The notes: generated from the sequence alone by a model not told the origin. A DNA stretch of 14,280 nt from JBLNCE01 sp050260415 (GCA_050260415.1 JBLNCE010000070.1:1-14280), one strand, 5' to 3'; positions 1 to 7,553 are shown, numbered from the stretch's first letter. Numbers and translations are program-made.

Positions 1-16
1 CTCTTGCCTGCTTTTA

Positions 17-1021
17 TTATGCCTGCTCCACCTCATCCCGGGCGGCAAAGGCCCGGCCTGTATAGATCGACCGCCCGACCGCCGCGTCATAGTTTGTCCA
101 GAGACCCGCGGTCGGTTGGTGCGCGCGCAACGCATTTAGATACTTCGTTGCCTGGGCATCCATATTGTCCGCATGATGCAAGAGGCAGGCCTCGAGCGAC
201 ACGGGCTCGACCGGCGACCCCCATTCCATGATGCCGTGATGGCTGATGAGCAGATGCTCCAGACAGAGGCGCAATTCTTCCGGGAAGCCTTCCGGCGTGT
301 TTTTCCGCAGTTCGTCGATGCGCGCGGCCACCATCTGCACGCCGAGAATGAGGTGGCCGAGGAGTTTGCCTTCGTCCGTGCCCTCAAAAGACCGCCCTAT
401 TCTGTAACTCGCAATCTTGCCTATGTCATGAAGGATTGCTCCGGTGATGAGCAGATCCCGGTCGACCATGGGGTAGACTCGCGCCGCCGCCTCACAGAGT
501 GCGACCACGCCGGCCGTGTGTTCGAGGAGACCGCCGATGTATACGTGGTGGCGTTTGATGGCCGCGGGTACCTTGGCAAACGCGGCGCGCAGGTCATCGT
601 CGCCGAAAAACGACCGCAGCAGCGCGGCCAGGTGCGGTTCCGCGACGGAAGCCATGGCCGTTTCCAGACGCCTCCAAAGCTCCTCGCGGTTAGACGGCGC
701 CGTGGGCAGGAACGCCGCGAAATCCACCTCTGCCTCGGGCAGGACGCGCCAGGACGATACGGCTTTGGCGTCCAGCTCCAACTGCACGGTCCCGGCAAAC
801 TCGCGCGCCTTGAGGTTTCTAACCTCGATGACCTGGCCCGCCGGAATCCGCCCGGATATGTCCTCGCTGGCGTCCCAGATCTTGGCGCCAATCTCCCCGC
901 TCTTGTCCCCCAAACGTAGGGCCATAAATTGGCTGCCGTTCTTAGCGGTGCGCAACTGCGCCTCGAGGATGAGGAACTGGCCCGAGACCGCCGTCTGCGG
1001 ATTGATGTCCTTTATAAGCAC
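17..1021 (-). CDS. yhaM: 3'-5' exoribonuclease, YhaM family (OB-fold plus HD domain)
   Basis: A 334-residue protein, close to the usual length of this family. Residues about 1-95 form an OB-type nucleic-acid-binding fold (LRTAKNGSQFMALRLGD). Residues about 150-300 form an HD phosphohydrolase domain with H168 (LLEHTAG), H198-D199 (ILHDIGK), H261-H262 (ISHHGIMEWG) and D285 (HHADNMDA), the expected metal-binding set. Family members are cytoplasmic metal-dependent 3'-5' exonucleases that trim RNA and, in some cases, single-stranded DNA. The start is GTG at 1021, with a G-rich Shine-Dalgarno (GGGGGT) six bases upstream. It stands alone on its strand and is divergent from the superoxide dismutase gene. 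Family call is confident; substrate preference is inferred from the family. Confidence 0.93.
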   Translation of the reverse strand: MLIKDINPQTAVSGQFLILEAQLRTAKNGSQFMALRLGDKSGEIGAKIWDASEDISGRIPAGQVIEVRNLKAREFAGTVQLELDAKAVSSWRVLPEAEVDFAAFLPTAPSNREELWRRLETAMASVAEPHLAALLRSFFGDDDLRAAFAKVPAAIKRHHVYIGGLLEHTAGVVALCEAAARVYPMVDRDLLITGAILHDIGKIASYRIGRSFEGTDEGKLLGHLILGVQMVAARIDELRKNTPEGFPEELRLCLEHLLISHHGIMEWGSPVEPVSLEACLLHHADNMDAQATKYLNALRAHQPTAGLWTNYDAAVGRSIYTGRAFAARDEVEQA

Positions 1022-1070
1022 GGACGCACCCCCGTCGGAGGCGACGGACTTCTTCCATCGCTCCTAGAAG

Positions 1071-1099
1071 ACTACGACAGCCCTGCTGGCAAATCCTGC
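1071..1099 (-). promoter_or_regulatory. Bipartite leader motif, copy A (upstream of yhaM)
   Basis: On the minus strand GCAGGA (1099-1094) is followed after 17 nt by CGTAGT (1076-1071), ending 50 nt before the yhaM start. The same arrangement occurs before three other genes in the window. GGA-N15-17-CGxA spacing resembles ECF sigma-factor promoters (GGAA-type -35, CG-type -10); this reading is inference. Confidence 0.3.
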
Positions 1100-1322
1100 T
1101 TAGGCACGGGCGCGGGCAAGCATCCTTTTCGTTCCGCGACGGGACGTTGAGCTCGCCGTGGGTCTGTGATCATGGCACCGGGCAGGCTCCGGCCACGTAG
1201 AATGAGGTGGACTGTTAGTGGGTGACATACGAAGGACCGGCGTGGGAGGGAATTTTTTTGCAGACGTTCAAGATGGCGCAGAATCACGCGGGCTGCATAG
1301 CGGCGGACCCGTGGAGGTGTTC

Positions 1323-1812
1323 ATGGCGGGGAGATTGCCAGTCGGTACCGGGGGTGGCTACGGCCCGGTTGCATGGCGCGCCCTGGATGCCCGGCATCAC
1401 CGGTATAGTTCGTTTCATGGACGCGGCCGGGGGCGCTTGGATCTGCGTCCAGGTCGGCGGTTTACCGCCGTATCAGCCGGCCCGGAACGGCAAACCCCCG
1501 ATCGGACCGCATGGCTTCCATATACACGAATTCGGAGACTGTTCGCCCGGGAGTCCCCACGATCCATTCCCCGGCACGGGCGGGCACTGGAATCCCACGA
1601 CGCAACCCCATGGCAACCATGCCGGCGATTTTCCGGTCCTCTTCTCAAATCAAGGCCGGGCCAGCATGTGTTTTTTCACCGACCGGTTCAGGGTCGCGGA
1701 AGTAATCGGCCGCGCCGTCGTCATCCATGAGAATCCGGATGATTACCGCACCCAGCCGGCCGGCGCCTCGGGCAGGAAAATAGCGTGCGGGGTGATTGAG
1801 GCGGGATACTGA
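1323..1812 (+). CDS. sodC: Cu/Zn superoxide dismutase, YojM-like, apparent +1 frame break near the start
   Basis: The conserved protein lies in the frame ending at the TGA 1810-1812, with homology from 1354 (VATARLHGAPWMPGITG). All metal-ligand positions are visible: the HGFHIH copper histidines (1510-1527), bridging His in GGHWNP (1585), zinc ligands in HGNHAGD (1609-1629), and the VIHE copper histidine (1726). Cysteines in FGDC and IACGV could form the usual disulfide. It would convert superoxide to peroxide and oxygen; with no signal peptide it is probably cytoplasmic. The best start, ATG 1323 with GGAGG five bases upstream, is in another frame: removing one G from the G5 run 1350-1354 joins MAGRLPVGTG to VATARLHG. 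As written, the domain frame is open from GTG 1222, with ATG 1273 and GTG 1354 as other starts, none with a good ribosome site. Confidence 0.8.
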
Positions 1813-1859
1813 GCGGCGGCATCTTACCCGGTGCGAGTCAGGACTTCTTGGCGCCAAAA

Positions 1860-2708
1860 TCAGGCCGTGGGCCAAAGCACGGCCAGCTTTGCGCGGACCA
1901 CGGCCGCCACCGCCTCCTGCGCGGGGGGGAAGAGCCGCCTGGGGTCGAATTCTTCCGGTTGGTCGGTTAGCGTCCGGCGGAGCTGACCGATGAAAGCCTG
2001 CTTCAACTCGGTGGAGAAATTGACCTTACGCGCGCCGGCAATCACCGCCCGGCGCAATTGGGCGTCGGACAAGCCGGAGGCGCCGTGCATGACCAACGGT
2101 GCCATGACCAGCCGCTTGATGGCGGTTAGACGGTCGAAGTCGAGTCTGGGTTCACCCTTGTAAACGCCGTGCGCCGTGCCGATGGCGACGGCAAGGCTGT
2201 CAACACCGGTCGCCGCGGCGAATTCCCGCGCCTCGTCCGGATTCGTCAAGCCCGCTTCGGCCTCGGACACGATGAGGTCTTCTTCCGCGCCGCCCACGCG
2301 GCCGAGTTCGGCCTCGACCGCGGCGCCGAAACGTCTGGCGCCGGCCACGACCTGGCGCGTCTTGCTGATGTTTTCCTGCAGCGGCAGGCGTGACCCGTCG
2401 AACATGACTGAATTGAAGCCGTGCTCCAGACAGGCCAGCGCCAGGTCCACGCTGCTGCCGTGGTCCAAGTGCACGGCCACCGGGATCTCGGCTTCCGCCG
2501 CGACGGCCAAGGCAATGGCGCTCGCCAGACGAAGTCCGAAATACTTGATTGTCCCCTCGTTGACCTGCAGGATGACGGGACAGCCGCATTGCGCGGCCGC
2601 CGCGACAATACCCCTGGCCGCCTCGGGCGAATGCAGGTTGAAAGCACCGACCGCCGCTCCCGCTTCTTCCGCGCGGGCAAACAGCTCCTTGATTGGCGTT
2701 AAGGCCAT
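1860..2708 (-). CDS. Class II ketose-bisphosphate aldolase (fructose/tagatose-bisphosphate type)
   Basis: A 282-residue zinc aldolase. Visible residues: AVGAFNLHSPE near the N-terminus, VHLDHGSS with catalytic D82 and zinc ligand H83, VEAELGRVGG with E134, AIGTAHGVYKG with zinc ligand H180, VMHGASGL with zinc ligand H208, and phosphate-binding KVNFSTEL (N230). The family cleaves fructose-1,6- or tagatose-1,6-bisphosphate into dihydroxyacetone phosphate and glyceraldehyde-3-phosphate; some members act on 6-phospho-5-dehydro-2-deoxygluconate. Start ATG 2708 is chosen over the longer open frame because AGGTGG precedes it at good spacing and family homology begins there. The PfkB kinase gene ends two bases upstream, so the two are almost certainly cotranscribed and act in sequence. 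It is convergent with the dismutase gene. Class is certain; which ketose is not. Confidence 0.92.
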   Translation of the reverse strand: MALTPIKELFARAEEAGAAVGAFNLHSPEAARGIVAAAAQCGCPVILQVNEGTIKYFGLRLASAIALAVAAEAEIPVAVHLDHGSSVDLALACLEHGFNSVMFDGSRLPLQENISKTRQVVAGARRFGAAVEAELGRVGGAEEDLIVSEAEAGLTNPDEAREFAAATGVDSLAVAIGTAHGVYKGEPRLDFDRLTAIKRLVMAPLVMHGASGLSDAQLRRAVIAGARKVNFSTELKQAFIGQLRRTLTDQPEEFDPRRLFPPAQEAVAAVVRAKLAVLWPTA

Positions 2709-2710
2709 CG

Positions 2711-3655
2711 TTACACCACCTGACTCCTTCTCTGCATGAACAACCTTACCTCCGCCTCGGTCGGCGCCCCGTCGGCCCCGCCAACCCGGCTTACGGCCAA
2801 GGCGCCGCAAGCATTGGCGAACTCAAGACATGCCGCCAAGTCATCTCCGGCCACGAAACGGTGAATGAAGCCCGCGTCAAAAGAATCGCCGGCTCCGGTG
2901 GTATCCAGAACCTTGGCGGGGCGCGGGGCGGCGATGTAACGGTCGGCGCCGCGTCCGGCGATGGATCCGCGCCCCCCGCGTTTGACGGCCACCGTGCCCG
3001 CCCCCGCTTCCAAGATGGCGGTCAGGGCGGACTCCGCATCGTGTTTGCCCGTCAAATGCAGCGCTTCCGTCTCATTGGGCAGGAAAACATCCACGGAGGG
3101 CAGGATTGCCGCCAGCATCGGCCACTGCCATTGTTCCGCCGGGTCCCAACCGGTATCGAGGGAGGTTGTCAGACCCAGTTTTTTGGCCTGGGCAAACACT
3201 TCGCCCAAGGCGGGCCGCAATCCCGTCTGAAGATAATACGAGCCGACGTGCAGATGTCCGGCCTGCTTTATATAGTCCCAGGGGATGTCGCTCCCCTTGA
3301 GGCCGGCGATCGTGCCAAGCACCGTCACCAAAGCGCGGTCGTCGCCAAGCACCAGGGACGCGGTCAGCCCGGTTTGCTGCCCGGGCTGTTCGATGACACC
3401 CGCCGTATCGACGCCATGCGCCTCGAGACGCCGCCGTACGATGTCGCCGACATAGTCCTTGCCGATCAGCCCGACGAATCCCACTCTGCTGCCGAGACTA
3501 CCCAGCACGCCGGCGAAGATACCGGTCGAGCCGCCCAGAGTGAGATTATAGGCTTCGGCCAGGACCTCGGTGTCAACTACCGGCGGCCCCGCCAACCTGG
3601 TGATGATGAGATCGCCGTTCAAATCGCCCAACGCGACGGCGTCGAACCGCGGCAT
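2711..3655 (-). CDS. PfkB (ribokinase) family carbohydrate kinase
   Basis: A 314-residue kinase of normal family length. The N-terminal glycine motif LTLGGSTGIFAG (G41-G42) and the C-terminal PfkB signature DTTGAGDSFDAGF (D251-F263) are clear, with D257 as catalytic base in the anion-hole loop. Family members phosphorylate sugars or sugar phosphates at a hydroxyl using ATP in the cytoplasm. Start ATG 3655 is preferred over the longer frame to 3727, because GGAGGG lies eight bases upstream and the leader before it has operator-like sequence. It is first in the unit, with the class II aldolase two bases downstream: a kinase making the bisphosphate and an aldolase cleaving it is the simplest reading (tagatose-6-phosphate, fructose-1-phosphate or 5-dehydro-2-deoxygluconate pathways are all possible). 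A palindrome at 3702-3717 in its leader suggests repressor control. Confidence 0.9.
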   Translation of the reverse strand: MPRFDAVALGDLNGDLIITRLAGPPVVDTEVLAEAYNLTLGGSTGIFAGVLGSLGSRVGFVGLIGKDYVGDIVRRRLEAHGVDTAGVIEQPGQQTGLTASLVLGDDRALVTVLGTIAGLKGSDIPWDYIKQAGHLHVGSYYLQTGLRPALGEVFAQAKKLGLTTSLDTGWDPAEQWQWPMLAAILPSVDVFLPNETEALHLTGKHDAESALTAILEAGAGTVAVKRGGRGSIAGRGADRYIAAPRPAKVLDTTGAGDSFDAGFIHRFVAGDDLAACLEFANACGALAVSRVGGADGAPTEAEVRLFMQRRSQVV

Positions 3656-3701
3656 TGATTTCCCTCCGCATGATGTGCCCGCCGTTTCGGCGGTCGTGGG
3701 T

Positions 3702-3717
3702 ACTGGTAAATACCAGT
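3702..3717. promoter_or_regulatory. Operator-like perfect palindrome 1 (pfkB leader)
   Basis: ACTGGTA-AA-TACCAGT is a perfect 7-bp inverted repeat with a 2-nt centre, in the kinase leader 47 nt upstream of its ATG. It lies directly beside leader motif copy B. The TGGT/ACCA half-sites resemble operators of GntR/FadR-type regulators, but the centre (TGGT-AAAT-ACCA) is one base longer than their usual three. Function is inferred. Confidence 0.4.
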
Positions 3718-3745
3718 TCTTCGCCAAGTGCCCCCGGATTCCTGC
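3718..3745 (-). promoter_or_regulatory. Bipartite leader motif, copy B (upstream of pfkB kinase)
   Basis: On the minus strand GCAGGA (3745-3740), 16 nt, then CGAAGA (3723-3718), ending 63 nt before the kinase start and abutting palindrome 1. It could be an ECF-like promoter. TGGCGAA within it also fits the Spo0A-box pattern TGNCGAA. Confidence 0.35.
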
Positions 3746-3792
3746 CTGTTTTATCCCGGATTTCTATCAATGTGTAGATCCCGCCCGCCAAG

Positions 3793-3819
3793 GGGGGATT
3801 GACCGATCGTTGTCGAATT
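3793..3819 (+). promoter_or_regulatory. Bipartite leader motif, copy C (upstream of sensor kinase)
   Basis: GGGGGA (3793-3798), 15 nt, then CGAATT (3814-3819), ending 45 nt before the sensor kinase GTG. It includes TGTCGAA at 3811-3817, an exact match to the Spo0A-box core. ECF-like promoter and 0A box are competing readings. Confidence 0.35.
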
Positions 3820-3834
3820 TCTTCCGTGGGTCGC

Positions 3835-3847
3835 GTGGTAATACCAC
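3835..3847. promoter_or_regulatory. Operator-like perfect palindrome 2 (sensor kinase leader)
   Basis: GTGGTA-A-TACCAC is a perfect 6-bp inverted repeat with one central base, 16 nt upstream of the sensor kinase GTG. TGGT-AAT-ACCA matches the TGGTnnnACCA spacing of FadR-subfamily GntR operators. It shares TGGTA/TACCA half-sites with palindrome 1, so the same regulator may bind both; this is inference. Confidence 0.4.
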
Positions 3848-3863
3848 TGTGGGCGGTGATCCC

Positions 3864-5744
3864 GTGCGCCTGGCCACCAAGATCAACATCTTCTCCGCGC
3901 TTATCTTTGCCCTGCTTATGACCATGGTCGCCTCTCTGACCCAGAGTTATCTGGAACGGGTCTTTCGGGAGCAGACCGAGCGTTCCCTGGAAGTCTCGGC
4001 CCAAGGCTTCCGCCTGGCGATCCAGAGTCTCTGCGAGGATCAGGCCGCCAAGGCACGCATGCAGAGCCAGCGTGATGTCCTTCGTTTCGCCGCGCACGAG
4101 CACTTCAGCTCCGTGCTCAATTACTACCTGCGCTTGAGCCAGGCCGATCTGAACGTCGACTGTCTCGAAGTCCTCGATCATCAGGGCGACCTCCTGGCGG
4201 ACGGGAGACGCTACTACGATCGCGAGGAGAACGCTCTCCCATCGCCGGCCAAGGTCATCGGCGCGGGCAATTCATTCATGGCAAGACGAGAACGCGATCT
4301 CTACCTCATCTCAGCCGTTCCCCTCGATTATCTGGAAGAACGCGTCGGTTATGTGGGAGCCGGCAAACGTCTGGACCGTAACTATCTCGCGCACCTGGCG
4401 TCGATGTTGCACAGTGAGATCGTGGTCCTCATTAACGGTGATTATGCGGCGGGCACTATTACCGGTTTTACCCCGCCGGCACAGCCGATCGCCGCCCTCT
4501 TGCCGCCGGGCCGGAGCACTTTTGCCACCGGCGTGCACGCGGGTTCGGCCACCTATGATTTTGTCTTCGTCTCCATGGAGACGGGCGGGCTGTTTCATGC
4601 GGCCGTCGGCATCGGCCTGGACCGGAGAAGCATGGCCCTCACCCTGGCAAGAGCCCGCGTTTTTCTTCTCGTGGTCTCTCTGGCCGGATTAGGCCTGGCG
4701 TGGGTTGGTTCCTATCTCCTCGCGCGCAATATCAAACGCGCCATCTACGGCATGGAACCGGATGAGATCGCCGCCGTCCTCAATGAACGCAACGCCATCC
4801 TCCAATCAACCTTTGAAGGAATCATCGCCGTTGACCGGACCGGCAGGATCACGCTCGTCAACCAGGAGGCGCAGAAGCTCCTCCCAAAGGGAGCCGAGGT
4901 GCAGGGGCAGAAGATCGGCGATCTCCTGCCCGACCCCAATGTCTCACGGGTGCTCGAGAATGGAGAGGCGGTTTACAACCAGCAGCATCTGCTGGGGGAA
5001 ACCATCGTCTTTTACAATATCGTCCCCATCGTGGTACACCACGAAATGACGGGCGCGGTGATTACCCTTCGCGACTTTACGGAGTTCCAAAAGGTCGCGG
5101 CCGAATTGATGGAGATCAAGAGCTATACCCAGGCCTTGCGCTCGCAATCGCACGAGTTCATGAACAAGCTCCATACCGTCTCCGGTCTCATTCAACTTGG
5201 CCGTTACGACCAAGCGTTGCGGCAGCTCCACGAGACGGTCCAATCCCACCAGGACCTCGTCACTTTTTTGATGCGCGCCTTTCGTTCCAGCACAGTTTCC
5301 GGGATCCTGCTCGGCAAGTTCAACCGGGCCAACGAACTCAACATCCGATTCAACCTGGACCGTTCGAGCGGCCTCGATCCGGACTCCCGCGTGCCCGAGA
5401 CGGAACTGGTCTGCATTATCGGTAATATCATCGAGAACGCTTTCGAAGCGCTCAAAGCCAGCGAACAGGCGGAAAAGCAAGTCTGGGTCAAGATCCGCGA
5501 ACGCCGGCGGCAGTTATCCATCATGGTGGTCAATAACGGCCCCTGTATACCGCGCCGCCTCAGGGCGCGCATCTTCGAGCGCGGCTTTACCACCAAGGCC
5601 GGACATAACAAGGGTCTCGGACTCGCCTTGGTGGCGCAGTGCGTCAGCAACCTTCGCGGGACCATAAGGGTCCGCAGCGACCGAATGACCGTTTTTCTAG
5701 TGAAGATCCCGATCGAGCCGAAGCTCTCTGCGGCTGAAATGTAA
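3864..5744 (+). CDS. Sensor histidine kinase, CitA/DcuS family
   Basis: A 626-residue membrane sensor. TM1 is about residues 8-26. An extracytoplasmic region of some 240 residues follows, much larger than the single PDC/Cache domain of DcuS and perhaps a double Cache. TM2 is about 266-288 and a PAS domain about 310-410 (STFEGIIAVDRTGRITLVN). The phosphoacceptor box SHEFMNKLHTVSGLIQLG has H430, as in the CitA/DcuS group. The ATPase domain has N-box GNIIENAFEAL (N521, N525) and glycine box KGLGLAL (583-589). Such kinases sense C4-dicarboxylates or citrate outside the cell and phosphorylate a CitB/DcuR regulator. GTG 3864 is chosen because GGCGGTGAT precedes it by three bases and TM1 starts right after; TTG 3810 is an alternative. 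The longer open frame overlapping the kinase gene is not coding. The partner regulator follows 80 nt downstream. Confidence 0.9.
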   Translation: MRLATKINIFSALIFALLMTMVASLTQSYLERVFREQTERSLEVSAQGFRLAIQSLCEDQAAKARMQSQRDVLRFAAHEHFSSVLNYYLRLSQADLNVDCLEVLDHQGDLLADGRRYYDREENALPSPAKVIGAGNSFMARRERDLYLISAVPLDYLEERVGYVGAGKRLDRNYLAHLASMLHSEIVVLINGDYAAGTITGFTPPAQPIAALLPPGRSTFATGVHAGSATYDFVFVSMETGGLFHAAVGIGLDRRSMALTLARARVFLLVVSLAGLGLAWVGSYLLARNIKRAIYGMEPDEIAAVLNERNAILQSTFEGIIAVDRTGRITLVNQEAQKLLPKGAEVQGQKIGDLLPDPNVSRVLENGEAVYNQQHLLGETIVFYNIVPIVVHHEMTGAVITLRDFTEFQKVAAELMEIKSYTQALRSQSHEFMNKLHTVSGLIQLGRYDQALRQLHETVQSHQDLVTFLMRAFRSSTVSGILLGKFNRANELNIRFNLDRSSGLDPDSRVPETELVCIIGNIIENAFEALKASEQAEKQVWVKIRERRRQLSIMVVNNGPCIPRRLRARIFERGFTTKAGHNKGLGLALVAQCVSNLRGTIRVRSDRMTVFLVKIPIEPKLSAAEM

Positions 5745-5769
5745 TCGCGCCGCGAGAAAAGGGCTTTGT

Positions 5770-5792
5770 CACACCTCTTCCAGGGAGATGTG
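5770..5792. other. Imperfect hairpin between sensor and regulator genes
   Basis: CACACCTCT and GGGAGATGTG can pair into a stem with one mismatch and two G-T pairs around a short loop, in the 80-nt spacer before the regulator. No T-run follows, so it is not a terminator; it may be an RNA stability or processing stem. Evidence is base pairing only. Confidence 0.25.
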
Positions 5793-5824
5793 CCTAACTT
5801 GCTTTGCGAGGAGGCTTTGGGGGC

Positions 5825-6508
5825 ATGGGGATCAAAGTCCTGATCGTGGAGGATAATCCATTGGCCTTGGAAATCAACCATGAGTTCCTCAAGGAAGACC
5901 CGGCTTTTACTTACGTGGGCGCGGCCATGTCCGGCCAGGAGGCCTTATCGTTCATAAAGGAAACCCCGCCCAATCTCGTCCTGCTGGATAACTTCCTGCC
6001 GGACTACAACGGCCTCGCCCTCATCGAGAAGGTGCGCGCCTTTGACAAAAAAGTCGATTTCATCATGATTACCGCCGCCAAGGAGGTCCCGATCGTTCAG
6101 GAAAGCTTCCGCCTGGGCATCAGGGATTACCTGATCAAGCCATACCTCAAGGAGCGCTTCCTGCAAGCCCTGCGCGATTACCGGCGTTTTCTGGGGGTCA
6201 ACGAGGCCGAGGCCTGCGAGCAGCGGGACGTGGACGCCATGACCAAGAGCGGGCATCCCGCGCATCAGGAACAGGGGCAAAAAGGCATTAGCCTCATCAC
6301 CCAGGAGAAAGTCATGGGCTTTCTGGCGCGGAACCATGGCACCGCCACGGCCGAGGAGGTGGCCATGGCGGTTGGTGTTTCGGCCGTGGCCGCACGCAGG
6401 TATCTTAACGATCTGGTGGAGAAGGGCCAGGTGCGGATGGATCTGCATTACGGCAATCTCGGCCGACCGCGTTACGTCTATACGCTGTATGGCGGTGGAG
6501 GTTCTTAA
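5825..6508 (+). CDS. Response regulator, CitB/DcuR family
   Basis: A 227-residue regulator. Receiver domain: acidic pocket E9-D10 (VLIVEDNP), phosphoacceptor D55 (LVLLDNFLPDYNG), T83 (MITAAK) and K105 (YLIKPYL). The C-terminal part holds the helix-turn-helix typical of CitB/DcuR regulators (ATAEEVAMAVGVSAVAARRY) followed by a winged segment ending GRPRYVYTL. Phosphorylated by the upstream sensor kinase, it should bind promoters of transport or catabolic genes. ATG 5825 has GAGGAGG ten bases upstream; the TTG at 5804 overlaps that ribosome site and is rejected. The gene is convergent with the TRAP operon, 61 bp away, a common pairing for dicarboxylate-type uptake, so the TRAP promoter is the likeliest target. 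The two operator-like palindromes lie upstream of its own operon. Confidence 0.92.
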   Translation: MGIKVLIVEDNPLALEINHEFLKEDPAFTYVGAAMSGQEALSFIKETPPNLVLLDNFLPDYNGLALIEKVRAFDKKVDFIMITAAKEVPIVQESFRLGIRDYLIKPYLKERFLQALRDYRRFLGVNEAEACEQRDVDAMTKSGHPAHQEQGQKGISLITQEKVMGFLARNHGTATAEEVAMAVGVSAVAARRYLNDLVEKGQVRMDLHYGNLGRPRYVYTLYGGGGS

Positions 6509-6546
6509 GAGTATACGCTCTGCCGGAACAATAGGTATAATATGGC

Positions 6547-6583
6547 AAAAATTCTTTCGAGCCGCGTTCCTATTTCGTGGCTC
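6547..6583 (-). terminator. Probable intrinsic terminator of the TRAP operon
   Basis: On the minus strand GAGCCACG pairs with CGCGGCTC (6583-6576 and 6566-6559) around a 9-nt loop, eight pairs with one G-T. A short T-run (AATTTTT) begins a few bases later. The dctP stop codon lies in the loop. The offset T-run makes it moderate in strength. Confidence 0.45.
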
Positions 6584-7553
6584 TGATCTTATCTATCCAG
6601 ACCTTGTACTCGGCGTATTTGGGCATCCCATAGAGCGGCGCCAGCGCCGCCCGAAATTGAGCCACATCCACCTCGGCGATGGTACAGCCTTTGGCTTTGG
6701 CCTGGGCAAATGCCTTGACCTCATACTCGTTCCAGGCCCTGATCTGGAATGCCGTCGCCTCCTGGGCCGCCTCACGGATGTCCACCTTGTAATCCTCAGG
6801 CAGGGTGTCCCAGAACTTCTTGCTGCACGCCAGGACTTCGGGCAACCTGAGGTGTCCGTCCTTGATCATATACTTGGCGATCTCGTAATGGTTCTGTGAA
6901 ACCCAGCTCGGGACGTTATTCTCCGCGCCGTCGACCACGCCGGTCTGCAGCGCGCTGTATACCTCGGCGTAGGCGATGGGCACGCCGGTGGCGCCCAAGA
7001 GTTTGGCCATGTCAATCATGATCGGGCTCGATTGGACCCTGATCTTCAGGCCCCTTAGATCGCCGACATTCTTCAACGGTGTGGCGGCGTAGAAGTTTCT
7101 GGCCCCACCGTCAAAGTAGCCGAGGCCGACCAGCCCGGCGGAACTCATCGCATCGAGGAAATGCTTGCCGATCAGGCCGTTGAGCACCTTCCACATGTGC
7201 TCCTGGGACCGGAAGACATAGGGCATGGAGAATACGCCGATTGGTTTATAGACTTGCAGGATGGGCGAGGTCGAGACGCGCAGGAACTCGATGATCCCAA
7301 GCTTGGTCTGATCCGTGCACTGATCCTCGGACCCAAGCACCGAGTTGTAACAGACCTTAATCTTGATGCGGCCGCCGGTCTTTTGCTCCACCAGCCGGGC
7401 GAAGAACTCGTCCGCCATCTCCGTGGGATACCCCCGGGGATGAACCTCGGCCAGTCTGCATATTACGGGCGCCGCCGCCATTTGCGCGTCCGCGCACAAC
7501 ACCAAGGCCGCCAGGCCCAGTATCAGGAAGACCATCGGTTCCCGCCTTGCCAT
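6570..7553 (-). CDS. dctP: TRAP transporter solute-binding protein DctP, second copy
   Basis: A 327-residue secreted binding protein with a Sec signal peptide (VFLILGLAALVL core, cleavage probably near AAA-P about residue 27). The DctP fold is marked by RLAEVHPRGYPTEMADEFF, KIRVQSSP with carboxylate-binding R172, and SALQTGVVDGAENN. It should capture an organic acid outside the membrane and deliver it to DctQM. ATG 7553 is chosen over the longer frame because GGGGGAG lies just upstream and the signal peptide starts there. It is last in the dctQ-dctM-dctP-dctP operon and is a clear paralogue of the preceding gene, aligning along its full length. The region just after the binding arginine differs (SPIMIDMAKLL against NSMVALVVDAL), so ligand preference may differ. 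Five cysteines in the mature part are unusual for an exported binding protein. Confidence 0.92.
   Translation of the reverse strand: MARREPMVFLILGLAALVLCADAQMAAAPVICRLAEVHPRGYPTEMADEFFARLVEQKTGGRIKIKVCYNSVLGSEDQCTDQTKLGIIEFLRVSTSPILQVYKPIGVFSMPYVFRSQEHMWKVLNGLIGKHFLDAMSSAGLVGLGYFDGGARNFYAATPLKNVGDLRGLKIRVQSSPIMIDMAKLLGATGVPIAYAEVYSALQTGVVDGAENNVPSWVSQNHYEIAKYMIKDGHLRLPEVLACSKKFWDTLPEDYKVDIREAAQEATAFQIRAWNEYEVKAFAQAKAKGCTIAEVDVAQFRAALAPLYGMPKYAEYKVWIDKIRATK

Noticed and set aside
173..919. Long plus-strand open frame opposite the yhaM-type gene
   Set aside because: Antisense shadow in GC-rich DNA; low-complexity Arg/His-rich translation with no motif, while the minus strand has a complete recognised enzyme.
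1848..1857. TTGGCGCCAA palindrome between dismutase and aldolase genes as a terminator
   Set aside because: It has no loop and no adjacent T-run on either strand; likely chance.
3570..3863. N-terminal extension of the sensor kinase frame
   Set aside because: Overlaps the divergent kinase gene and its leader, has no domain, and precedes the natural first membrane helix.
7475..7520. Possible lipoprotein signal (LVLC) in the second DctP
   Set aside because: The residue before Cys is Leu, not Gly, Ala or Ser, and a normal cleavage site lies downstream.
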